Origin: CAYUIS01 sp964444825
GTDB lineage: Bacteria > Chloroflexota > Anaerolineae > B4-G1
Direction: 5' to 3'
Assembly: GCA_964444825.1 (NCBI GenBank)
Contig: CAYUIS010000122.1
Location: 1 to 16,324, forward strand
DNA: 16,324 bases
Shown here in pieces: positions 5,633 to 16,000 of the stretch. Position numbers and translations under genes: made by a program. Positions within the stretch are counted from its first letter, which is position 1, and each line of letters starts with the position of its first letter. The notes under the pieces were generated by a model, which made no database searches, had not been told where the DNA came from, and was given only the letters and a program-made list of their open reading frames with translations.

Positions 5633-7348
5633 ATGGAAGGCAGGAACGAACAGACCCCGAGTGTACGGATATCAGAGCCCCGAGACACGGCCCGGGCGCG
5701 CTTTCCTGACGGAAGCGTGTTCGAGGCACCCGTGGGAACGCCCGTGGAGCAGTACGTCAGGGTGGCGGTCGGAGACAGCTCTGTGCCGATCGTCGCGGCG
5801 CTGGTCAACGGCGACCTGCGCGAGCTGACCTATTCATTGCAGTCTGATGCCCGCGTCGATCCGGTGTTTCTCTCCAACTCCGATGGGGTGCGTATCTATC
5901 GACGCTCCCTCTCCTTCCTGCTGGTGGCCACCGTGCGCGAGTTGTTCCCGGATGCACAGGTGTTCGTAGACCACACGCTTCCATTCGGAGGTTTCTTTTG
6001 TCAGGTCCACGGACGGGAGCAGTTTAGCCCTGAGGAACTGGTGCAGATCGAGGCCCGAATGCACGAAATCGTCGCCGAGGACGTCCCGATCGTGCGGGAA
6101 CCCGTGCCGCTGGAGGAGGTAATCGAGACGTTCCGCGCGCGTGGTGAGATGGAAAAGGTCCGCTTGCTGGCCCGGCGCCAGAAGGATTTCCTCTCGCTGT
6201 ACAATATGCGGGGCACACGTGATTACTTCCACGGCTACATGGTGCCCTCGACCGGCTACCTGGGCTACTTTGCCCTGCACCCATGGCCGCCAGGGTTTGT
6301 GCTCCAATATCCGCGCCGCCATTGGCCTACCGAACTCCGGCCAGTGCGCGACTATCCGCAGTTGACGGCGATCTTTCGAGAGTACGGTGAGTGGTTGCGT
6401 CTGATCGGCGTGGAGTCGGTGAGCGATCTGAACGAGGCCATCGCCAATGGTCGGATCAGAGAGATTATCCTCGTTTCGGAAGCGCTTCACGAGCAGCGGA
6501 TTGCACAGGTGGCCGATCTGATCGCTCGCTATCGGGATGAAGTAAAGGTGGTACTCATCGCCGGACCCTCGGCCGCAGGCAAGACCACTTTCTCCAAACG
6601 GCTCTCCGTTCAACTGTTGGCGCACGGCATACGCCCTTTTTCTCTGGAGTTGGACAACTACTTTGTGGATCGGGAAAAGACGCCGCGGGATGAGCACGGC
6701 AACTATGACTTTGAGGTCCTGGAAGCCCTTGACCTGCGGTTGTTCAACCAACACCTGTTGGAATTGATGGACGGGAAGGCTGTGCAACTGCCTCGCTTTG
6801 ACTTCAAGGCCGGCCGTCGGCAGCCGGGCGAGACTGTACAACTGGGGTCTGATCACATCATCATCGTTGAGGGCATCCACGGGCTGAATCCACAGTTGGT
6901 GCCTTCTCTACCGTCCGAGTGTGCCTTCCGCATCTACCTCTCGGCTTTGACCCAACTGAATCTCGACCGGCACAACCGTGTGCCAACGACAGACACCCGG
7001 CTTCTTCGCCGCCTTGTTCGGGACGCTACCTACCGGGGGTATTCGGCCGAGGACACGCTCAATCGTTGGGAGAGCGTGCGGCGTGGGGAGAAACGGCACA
7101 TCTTTCCCTATCAGGAACACGCCGATATCATGTTCAACTCTGCGCTAGCCTACGAGCTGGCGGTACTCAAACCGCTGGCGGAACCACTTCTCCTGCAGGT
7201 CGAACCATCAAGTCCACGGCGCGTGGAGGCCAAACGGCTGCTCACCTTCCTGCAATGGCTTGAACCCTGCGGACCCGATCTGATCCCGGACAACTCTATC
7301 CTGCGCGAGTTCATCGGCGGCTCCATCCTCCGGGACTATCGACCGTGA
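5633..7348 (+). CDS. udk: Nucleoside (uridine) kinase with N-terminal TGS and ThrRS-like domains
   Basis: Seen: 571 residues from the ATG at 5633. CAGGTGA at 5618-5624 is a good ribosome site for it, while the in-frame GTG at 5621 lies inside that site. Domains: TGS (about 23-82); a segment like the second domain of threonyl-tRNA synthetase (about 88-230, with FLLVATVRELFPDA); a linker; and a P-loop kinase of the uridine kinase/phosphoribulokinase family (about 300-520) with Walker A GPSAAGKT at 311-318 and an LDNYF segment downstream. Family knowledge: such fusion kinases occur in several phyla and phosphorylate uridine or cytidine for pyrimidine salvage. Odd: the HxxxH metal site of the ThrRS editing domain reads RSLSF here, so that domain is probably non-catalytic. 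The stop is followed with no gap by the PBP gene. Substrate specificity is inferred. Confidence 0.88.
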   Translation: MEGRNEQTPSVRISEPRDTARARFPDGSVFEAPVGTPVEQYVRVAVGDSSVPIVAALVNGDLRELTYSLQSDARVDPVFLSNSDGVRIYRRSLSFLLVATVRELFPDAQVFVDHTLPFGGFFCQVHGREQFSPEELVQIEARMHEIVAEDVPIVREPVPLEEVIETFRARGEMEKVRLLARRQKDFLSLYNMRGTRDYFHGYMVPSTGYLGYFALHPWPPGFVLQYPRRHWPTELRPVRDYPQLTAIFREYGEWLRLIGVESVSDLNEAIANGRIREIILVSEALHEQRIAQVADLIARYRDEVKVVLIAGPSAAGKTTFSKRLSVQLLAHGIRPFSLELDNYFVDREKTPRDEHGNYDFEVLEALDLRLFNQHLLELMDGKAVQLPRFDFKAGRRQPGETVQLGSDHIIIVEGIHGLNPQLVPSLPSECAFRIYLSALTQLNLDRHNRVPTTDTRLLRRLVRDATYRGYSAEDTLNRWESVRRGEKRHIFPYQEHADIMFNSALAYELAVLKPLAEPLLLQVEPSSPRRVEAKRLLTFLQWLEPCGPDLIPDNSILREFIGGSILRDYRP

Positions 7349-9992
7349 GTGAAACGTAGATCGTGGGACGTGACGCGCAATGGTGTCGCTAGGGGCTGGC
7401 TTGCCCGAATCTGCGTAATCGCCGTTATCCTGCCCGTAATTGCCATCGTCGGGGTGGCCCGTTGGCTGACGGTCGATCTGCCCTCGCCTGACCAACTGTA
7501 TGAGCGGGCGGCTGCTACTAGCACGCGTATATACGATCGACACGGCCATCTGCTATACGAAATCCTCGACCCGCACGGGGGCGTGCACACCCCTGTTGGC
7601 CTGGCAGAGATGCCCCCGGCCTGCGTCGAGGCGACCATCGCCACCGAAGACGCCAGTTTCTACGCCAACCCTGGCGTGGACCTGTGGGCCATCGTCCGTG
7701 CTCTGTGGATCAACCTGCGCGGGGGCGAGATCCTGTCGGGCGGCAGCACGATCACCCAACAACTGGCCCGCAACCTGCTGCTGTCCCCAGAGGAGCGGAC
7801 CGAGGTCAGCCTGGAGCGGAAGCTGAGGGAGACCGTCCTGGCCTGGCGTCTGGCCCGAACCTACGACAAGGACGAGATCCTGACGCTATATCTAAACGAG
7901 ACCTACTATGGCAACCTGGCTTATGGCATTGAGGCTGCTTCGCGCACCTACTTTGCCAAGAGTGCCGCTGAGCTTGACCTGGCCGAGTGCGCGCTCCTGG
8001 CCGGGCTTCCTCAATCGCCGGCCCGTTACAACCCGTTGGAGGATCTCGATGCCGCCCGGTCCCGGCAGAGCGTAGTGCTGGGTCTGATGGCCAAACACGG
8101 CGTGATCTCCCATCAGGAGGCGGAACTGGCATCTCGGGAGAAGCTGAGCTTTGCCTCGGTCCCCTTTCCTATCAAAGCGCCCCATTTTGTGATGTTCGTG
8201 CGGGGTCAATTGGAGCGCGAGTTTGGCCTGGAGGCGATCTACACGCAGGGTCTCGACGTCTACACCACGCTTGACCTGGATGCGCAGAACGCGGCGCGGC
8301 GGATCGTGCGCTACCGGCTGGCGCAACTGGCCGATGCGGGTGCGGGTTTCCCCTCCCGCAACGTGCGCAACGCGGCTGTGGTGGTGATCGACCCGCACAC
8401 CGGCGAGGTGCTGGCGATGGTCGGCAGCCCTGACTACTTTGACCCGAGCATCGACGGGGCCCTCAACGGTGCGACCGCTACCCGCCAGCCCGGATCCTCG
8501 ATCAAGCCCATCACCTACGCCGCTGCGTTTGACCCCAACCACCCCGGTTCGCTCACCCCGGCCACGATGATGGTTGACGTGCGCACGGCCTTTGTCACGC
8601 GCGAGGGCGACCCCTATGTGCCCCGGAACTATGACCGGCGCTGGCACGGACCGGTGCTGCTGCGAGAGGCCCTGGCCTCCAGCTATAACCTGATCGCCGT
8701 CAAGGTACTGGATCACGTGGGTTTGGAGCGCCTGACCGGTCTGGCTCGCTCGATGGGTATCACGACGTTTGACGACGCGGACCGTTTTGGGCTGGCGCTG
8801 ACTTTGGGTGGGGGCGAGGTGCGCCTGATGGAACTGACGGCGGCCTACGCGGCCTTTGCCAACGGTGGACACCGGGTGGAGCCGGTGACGATCACCCGGG
8901 TGGTCGATAGCCAGGGCCGGGTGCTGAAAGCGTGGGGGACCGCGCTGGGATCACAGGTGATGGACGAGCGAGTGGCCTATCTCATCACTGATATCCTCAG
9001 CGACAACTTATCCCGGGCACCCACCTTTGGTGAGGGCAGCGCGCTGCGGCTCTCTCGCCCCGCCGCCGTCAAAACCGGCACGACCAGCGACTGGCGCGAT
9101 AACTGGACGGTGGGTTACACCCCCGACCTGGTGACCGGCGTGTGGGTCGGCAACGCCGACAACGAGCCTATGGAACACGTGAGCGGCGTCGTAGGAGCTG
9201 CTCCCATCTGGCACGACGTGATGGAGACGCTGCTCAGGGGCCGGCCGGTGCGCGAGTTCGTGGAGCCGGCGGGGATGGTGCGGATGACGGTGTGCGCGGA
9301 CAGTGGGCTCAGGCCGGTGGCTGCTNNNNNNNNNNNNNNNNNNNNNNNNNNNNNNNNNNNNNNNNNNNNNNNNNNNNNNNNNNNNNNNNNNNNNNNNNNN
9401 NNNNNNNNNNNNNNNNNNNNNNNNNCCGCACACAGTCACCGAGCTCTTTATCGAGGGGACCGAACCTGTGCGGACTGACGACTGGCATTGGTGGGTTGTC
9501 CTGGACGAACGGAACGGTCTGCTGGCCGGGCCGGGCTGTTCGCCCCAGTTCATGGTTCAGGAACAATACACGCTCTACCCTGCCGAGGCCCAGGATTGGG
9601 TCCGCTGGCAGAGTATTCCTCAACCGCCGGATACGACCTCTCCTTTATGCCCCGGCGGCCAGGCTGCGCACGCCAGCGCTCAAATGCCAGACGAGTCTGC
9701 TCTCACCGCTCTCATTCTGACCAGCCCTGACCAGGGCAGCCACTTTCAGTTGTCACCAGAGATCCCTCCACCGGCGCAGCGAATCGTCGTGGCCGCTCGG
9801 CCTGCCGATGGTGTCGTCCTGCGCCAGGTGACGCTCCTGGCTGATGGTGGGTCGCTGGCGACGCTGACGAGCCCACCCTATCAGGTGCTGTGGCCGCTGG
9901 CGCTCGGAAACCACACGTTCACGGCGGTGGGGGTGGATGCGGAGGGGAAAAGGGTTGAGGGCAATCGCGTCACGATAGAGGTAGTTGACTGA
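7349..9992 (+). CDS. pbpC: Penicillin-binding protein 1C (GT51 glycosyltransferase / transpeptidase), interrupted by a sequencing gap
   Basis: Seen: 659 residues before the gap and 188 after it. A basic cytoplasmic tail and one membrane anchor (about 20-40) precede the GT51 domain: ATEDASFYANPG with catalytic E100, GGSTITQQLARNLLL (131-145) and RKLRE with E161. The transpeptidase has SSIK (Ser383, Lys386), SYN (445-447) and KTG (575-577), then a GAAPIWHDVM segment. After the gap, TELFIEGTEP and a beta-rich domain with SPDQGSHF and LGNHTFTAVGVD fit the C-terminal domain of PBP1C. It polymerises and cross-links peptidoglycan outside the membrane. The reading frame after the gap differs only because the 100 N are a placeholder; the true gap must be a multiple of three. 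The usual GT51 His (EDxxFxxHxG) is Asn107. The GTG start touches the kinase TGA, suggesting coupled translation. Confidence 0.93.
9326..9425. other. Assembly gap (100 N) inside pbpC
   Basis: The run is exactly 100 N, the usual placeholder for a gap of unknown size. The left edge is a codon boundary in the upstream frame and the right edge is a codon boundary in the downstream frame, so a real gap divisible by three restores one reading frame. Confidence 0.98.
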
Positions 9993-10076
9993 ATCAGAGA
10001 TTGAGTGCTGGAGGTTGGGTGTCATCGTCGGTGACCTGCCCCGCTCGCCAATCTCGATTAACGAAGGAGACTTGTG

Positions 10077-13000
10077 ATGAAAATCAATAGACAGCATTTG
10101 GCTACGTTAGTCCTCGTTTTGATCATCACCGCCACCCTGATCCTGGCCTGTCGGTTCGGCCCTCGACCGCCAGCGCCCACGGCCACGCCGGCCACGCCAA
10201 CGCCAACGCCCACCCCGCTGCCGCCGCTGCCGCCCCAGGTGATCCAGGTGTCGCCGGGCCGGGGTGAGGAGCAGATCCTCGACGCGCCGATACAGCTTGT
10301 CTTTGACCAGCCGATGGACGCGCGGACGGTGGAAAGGGCCGTTACCATCGAGCCGGCTGTGGCCGGGGACTGGAACTGGGTCACCGACCGGTTGGTGCAG
10401 TTTGAGCCGGCTGGCAAGGGTTTTGAGCGGGCCACCCGCTACACGGTCGCCCTTCAGGAGAGCGCCAGCAGCGAGGCCGGGCTGGCGTTAAAGGACACGG
10501 TGACGTTTCACTTTACCACCGTCGGCTTCCTGGAGGTGAGCGGGGTGCAGCCCGCCGACGGGACCGCCGAGGTCGCCACCGATGGGGTCGTCACCGTTCT
10601 CTTTAACCGTCCGGTGGTTCCCCTCGTGGCCATCGAGGATCAGGACAATCTACCGCATCCCCTCACCTTTGTGCCGCCGGTGCGCGGCAAGGGGGAATGG
10701 CTGAATACGTCGATCTATGTCTTTACCCCGCAGGAGGGNNNNNNNNNNNNNNNNNNNNNNNNNNNNNNNNNNNNNNNNNNNNNNNNNNNNNNNNNNNNNN
10801 NNNNNNNNNNNNNNNNNNNNNNNNNNNNNNNNNNNNNNATGGATCACGCATCGGCCGAGGCTGCCTTTGAGCTGAAGAATATGGCGACCCGGGAGGTCGT
10901 CCCCGGCAGCTTTGAGTGGCGCGATGAGGGTTTGGTCCTGCCGCAGGGTTACGTCTACGAGCCGTACCGGTGGTCGTGGAGCCGGGGTGAAGGCAGGAAG
11001 CGGGTGGGTGTCGAGACGATGGGCTTTACGCCCGCCGAACCGCTCGATTTCGGCACGACGTACCAGGCGGTGGTCGCCGCCGCGGCCGAGGGGGCCAAGG
11101 GGCAGGCCGGCACCGCCCGACCTCGCATCTGGGCTTTTGACACGATCGAATATCCCCGTATCGTCAGCACCGACCCGGCCGATGGCGAAGCGGCGGCAAG
11201 GCCGTGGGGTGGGTTGGAGATCCAGTTCTCCAGCCCGATGGACCCCGAGTCGATCGTGGATAACTTTACCATCGCGCCCCCTGTCTCCGAGACGGAGGTC
11301 TACACCTACTGGTGGGACAGCAACACCGAGCTCGAGATCTCTTTCCCCATCGAACCCAACGCCGACTACCAGGTGATCATCGATGGCGATGTCCAGGGCC
11401 GCTACGGCCATCCGTTGGGCGAGGATACAGCCATTCGCTGGCGCACCCGCGCCTATGACCCATTGGTCTATCTGCACGCGCCCTACCCGGTCGGCACCTA
11501 TAATGGCTACACCCGGACGTTGGCCTATGTGACCGTGCGCAACGTGAGCCGGGTCAACTTTGCCCTCTATCGCATGCCGGTGGATCACTTTCTGCAGGCC
11601 AACGGCGAGGACTGGTGGGGCTACTGGGACGACTACCGGGGCAGCGGGGACAACCTCGTCCGTAAATGGACGCTGAACGTAAACCCACCACTGAACCAAC
11701 GCCGCACCTACGGGTCCAATCTGGCAGAGGACGAGGAGGCGCTTCTGGACCCAGGCATTTACTATCTGGAGGTGTGGACCGACCCAAGCGGGGTCTACGC
11801 CGAGGCCCAGTCCTCATCCCCAGACGCTGTCGAGCGGACGATGTTGGTCGTATCCCGCCGGAATCTGAGTATGAAGGCGAGCGCCACCGGACCCCTGGTG
11901 TGGGTCACCGATCTGCGATCTGGTGACGTGCTGCCGGATGTCCCCATCGTGCTGATGGATGATAAGGGCGAGATCCTCACTCAGGGGGAGGCCGACCAGG
12001 ATGGGGTGTTCCTCGCAACTGGTGAAGCATATCCAGCGATGGATCAGTATGAGCCTGTTTTCGCCTTCGTCGGCGACCCGGAGAACCCAGGGCCGGACTT
12101 CTCCGTCATCACGAGCCAGTGGAGTGACGGCGTCTCACCCTGGGAGTTTGATCTGCCGGTGGAGAGCTACCGGGAGGGTTTTACGGCCTACTTTTTCACC
12201 GAGCGCCCCATCTACCGGCCGGGGCAGGCGGTCTATTTTAAGGGCATCGTGCGCCACGACGACGACGCCCGTTACGCCGTGCCTGGGGAGGGTGGCAGCG
12301 TGCAGATCACCATCGAGGATCCTCAGGGGACGCAGGTCTACGAGGATGACCTGGCGCTGAGCGATATGGGTACGCTGGACGGGGAGCTGATGCTGAGTGA
12401 AGAGGCGGCTCTGGGCTACTATTCTATCGCGGTCACGTATGGTGATGCCTATTTTCACGCCAGTTTCCAGGTGGCCGAGTACCGCAAGCCCGAGTTCCAG
12501 GTCGAGGTCGAGACGGACCGGACAGAGTACGTCCAGGGCGACGACGTCAACGTCACCGCTCAGGCGACCTATTACTTTGGCGGTCCCGTGGCGGGTGCGG
12601 ACGTGCGCTACGCGGTCCTGTCCGCCGATCACTTTTTCGACTATCAAGGCAGGGGATGGTGGGATTTCACCGACTATGATTTCAGCCAGCGCTGGGGCGG
12701 GGACACGTACGGTTCCTACGGTGAGTTGATCGCTGACGGCACGGGCACGACCGACGCGGAAGGCCGTTTTACGTTCAGCATCGACGCTGACATCGCCGAA
12801 GACCTTGCCAGCCAGCGGTTCACGCTCGAGGCGACCGTCACCGACGTCAACAACCAGGAGGTGAGCAACCGGACCGAGGCGGTCGTCCACAAAGGGCTGT
12901 ACTATATCGGCCTGCGCCCCGAGCGGTACGTGGGGCAGGTGGGCGAGGAGAATCGGATCGACCTTATCACCGTCGATTGGGCCAGCGATCCGTCACCGGG

Positions 13001-16000
13001 CCGGGAGGTGAGGGCCATCTTTGCCGAGCACAAGTGGTACAGCGTGCGCAAGGAGGCCGAGGATGGCCGTTTCTACTGGGAGAGTTTTGTCGAGAACGTG
13101 CCCGTTTTTACCACCACGGTGACCACAGACCCGGATGGCAAGGCGACGGTCGGCTTCACGCCCGAGCAGGGCGGTATCTACAGACTGCTCGCCAGCGGTC
13201 TCGACGAGAGGGGGAACGAGGTACGCAGTTCCACCTATATGTGGGTCAGCGGGCGGGGTTACGTGAGCTGGCGGCAGGAGAACAACGACCGTGTCGAACT
13301 GGTGGCCGACCAGCGGCAATACCAGGTCGGCGACACGGCGACCATCCTCATTCCACACCCATATCAGGGCGCGGTCAAGGCGCTGGTCACCGTCGAGCGG
13401 GGGCAGGTCTATCGCCACTGGGTGCAGACGTTGGAGACCAACTCGGAGCGGATCGAGATTCCGATCACTGAGGACCTCATCCCCAACGTCTTTGTCTCGG
13501 TGGTGATCGCCAAGGGGGTGGATGAGGCCAATCCGCTGCCCAGCTTTAAGGTGGGCTACGTCGAACTGCCCATCCAGGTCACCGAGAAGGAGTTGAACAT
13601 CACGCTGACGCCTGACAAACGGTCCGACGAGCATTACGGCCCAGGCGAGACCGTGGTGTACGACGTAGAGGTCACCGACAGCACCGGGGACCCGGTCGAG
13701 GCCGAACTGGCCCTCAATCTGGTGGATCTATCGGTGCTCTCGCTGGCCGATGAGCGAGGGCCGGACATTGTGAGCCACTTTTGGCGCGAGCGAGGGCTGG
13801 GTGTTCTGACGGCCAACGGGCTGACCGTCTCGGGCGACCGCGTCATCGAGGAGCTGGCCTCTGAGGTCAAGGGGTTGGGCGGTGGGGGCGGTTCTGACGA
13901 GTTCGGCGCCGTCCGGAGTCGTTTCCCCGACACCGCCTACTGGAACCCCACGCTGCGCACCACTGACGACGGCCACGCCACCGTCAGCGTGGAACTGCCG
14001 GACAATCTGACCACGTGGCGTATGGGCGCTCGCGGCGTGACGGCCGAGACGCTGGTGGGCCAGGCCGACGTGGATATCATCAGCAGTAAGGATCTGCTGA
14101 TCCGTCCGGTCGCGCCGCGCTTCTTTGTCGTCGGCGACGAGGCAGAATTGGGGGCCGTGGTCCACAACAACACCGATCGACCCCTGGAGGTGGAGGTGGT
14201 GCTGGAGGCGGATGGGGTGGACGCCGAGAAACCCACGAGTCTACAGGTCAGTATCCCCGCTGGCGACAATGAGAAGGTGGCGTGGCAGATCACGGTGGAG
14301 GACACCCCGGAGGTCAGGTTGCGCTTTGGTGCAAGGTCGCTTGAAGCGTTGGTGTACGCCTATCGCGAAGCACGGTTTCTGAGCCAGAGCCAGGTTTCTG
14401 ACGCGGTCGAGATCACCCTGCCCGTCTACCGCTACAGCACGCCGGAGGTGGTGGCCACGGCCGGGGATCTTGACGCCGATGGGCAGCGGTTAGAGGCAGT
14501 GGTCCTGCCGCCCAGCTACGACCCCACCCAGGGCGAGCTGGCGGTGCACATGGATTCTTCGCTGGCGGCGGGGATGGTGGATGGGCTGGAATACCTGGAA
14601 CACTATCCCTACGAGTGTACCGAGCAGACGGTCAGCCGGTTCCTGCCCAACGTCGTCACCTACCGGGCCTTTGACGAGCTGGGGCTCGATCGGCCCGATC
14701 TGGAGAGCGCACTTCCTGAACTGGTCAGTACCGGTCAACAACGGCTCTACAACCAGCAGCATTACGACGGTGGATGGGGTTGGTGGGTCCAGGACAAATC
14801 TGATCCGTTCCTGACTGCCTACGTCCTGCTGGGAATGATCGAGGCGGAGCGGGCAGGGTTCGTGGCGGATGAAGAGGTGATGGACCGGGCGGGCGAGTTC
14901 CTGCAGGAGAGCCTGCTCAGGCCCCGGGATGTGGTACAGCACTGGCAGGCCAACCGGCAGGCGTTTATCCTGTACGTGCTGGCCGAGGCTGGCCGGGGTA
15001 ACCTGGGACGCACCATTACCCTGTTCGATCAGCGGGATGTGTTAGACACATTCGGGAAGGCCTATCTGGGGATGGCCCTGGGCTTGTTGGAGCCAGACGA
15101 CTCGACCCGCGTGGACACCTTGCTCTCCGACATCGTCGGCGCCGCGATCTTGAGCGCGACCGGCGCCCATTGGGAGGAGGAGCAGGTGGACTATTACGGG
15201 ATGAACACCGACATCCGCTCCACCAGCATCGTGCTGGCTGCCCTGGCGCGGTTGGATCCCGGAAACGCGCTGGCCCCCAACGTCGTCCGCTGGCTGATGG
15301 TCGCCCGAAAGGATGGCACCTGGGAGACCACACAGGAGACAGCCTGGGCCATCATCGGGCTTACCGATTGGATGGTCGCCACCGGGGAACTGGAGGGTGC
15401 ATACAACTGGCACGTGGTCGTCAACGGCCAGGAGCTGGGTGCGGGGCGGGTAGCACCCGAGGAGGGAGTTTTCGACGAGACAACCAAACTACAGATCGCC
15501 GTCGCCGACCTGCTGGCCGACGAGGCAAACCGTGTCGTGATCGAGCGTTGGGCTCCCGACGGGGAGGACGAGGGAACCGGCCGGCTGTACTATAGTATGT
15601 ACCTGCGCTATTTCAAGCCGGTGGAGGAAGTGACAGCCCTCAACCGGGGCATCATCGTCAGTCGCCAATACCGGCCCGTCGATTGCGACGCGGAAGATGG
15701 GGCTTGCCCGATCATTGACCAGGCGCAGGTGGGCGACGTGATCCGGGTCGAGCTGACGGTGATCGCTCCCAACGATCTACACTACGTGGTGGTCGAGGAT
15801 CCCTTCCCCGCCGGGGCTGAGGGAGTGGACCAAAGCCTCAAGACCACCAGCGTGGTCGGCGAGCCGCCCGAGCTGATTCGCACCGACCGGGTCAACACGT
15901 GGGGTTGGTGGTGGTTCAGCCACACCGAGATGCGGGATGAGAAGGCAGTGCTCTTTGCCAGCTATCTGCCGCGCGGCACGTACGAGTACACCTATCTCAT

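Noticed and set aside
7346..7348. TGA read as selenocysteine or read-through to fuse kinase and PBP
   Set aside because: There is no sign of a downstream SECIS-like structure, and both proteins are complete at their normal family boundaries.
9426..9478. PBP reading frame continuing after the N run in its original frame to a stop at 9478
   Set aside because: That frame gives an unrelated short tail. The frame at 9426-9992 gives the expected PBP1C C-terminus, so the frame change is caused by the placeholder gap length.
10839..10841. ATG right after the second gap as a gene start
   Set aside because: It aligns with the Met of the PMD signature seen in the other Ig-like repeats, and there is no ribosome site because N precedes it.
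10650..11699. Long minus-strand open frame opposite the alpha-2-macroglobulin gene
   Set aside because: It is a shadow frame in GC-rich coding DNA, crosses the N run, and has no recognisable domains. The same applies to the minus-strand frames at 5834-6880, 7892-8872 and 12135-12890.
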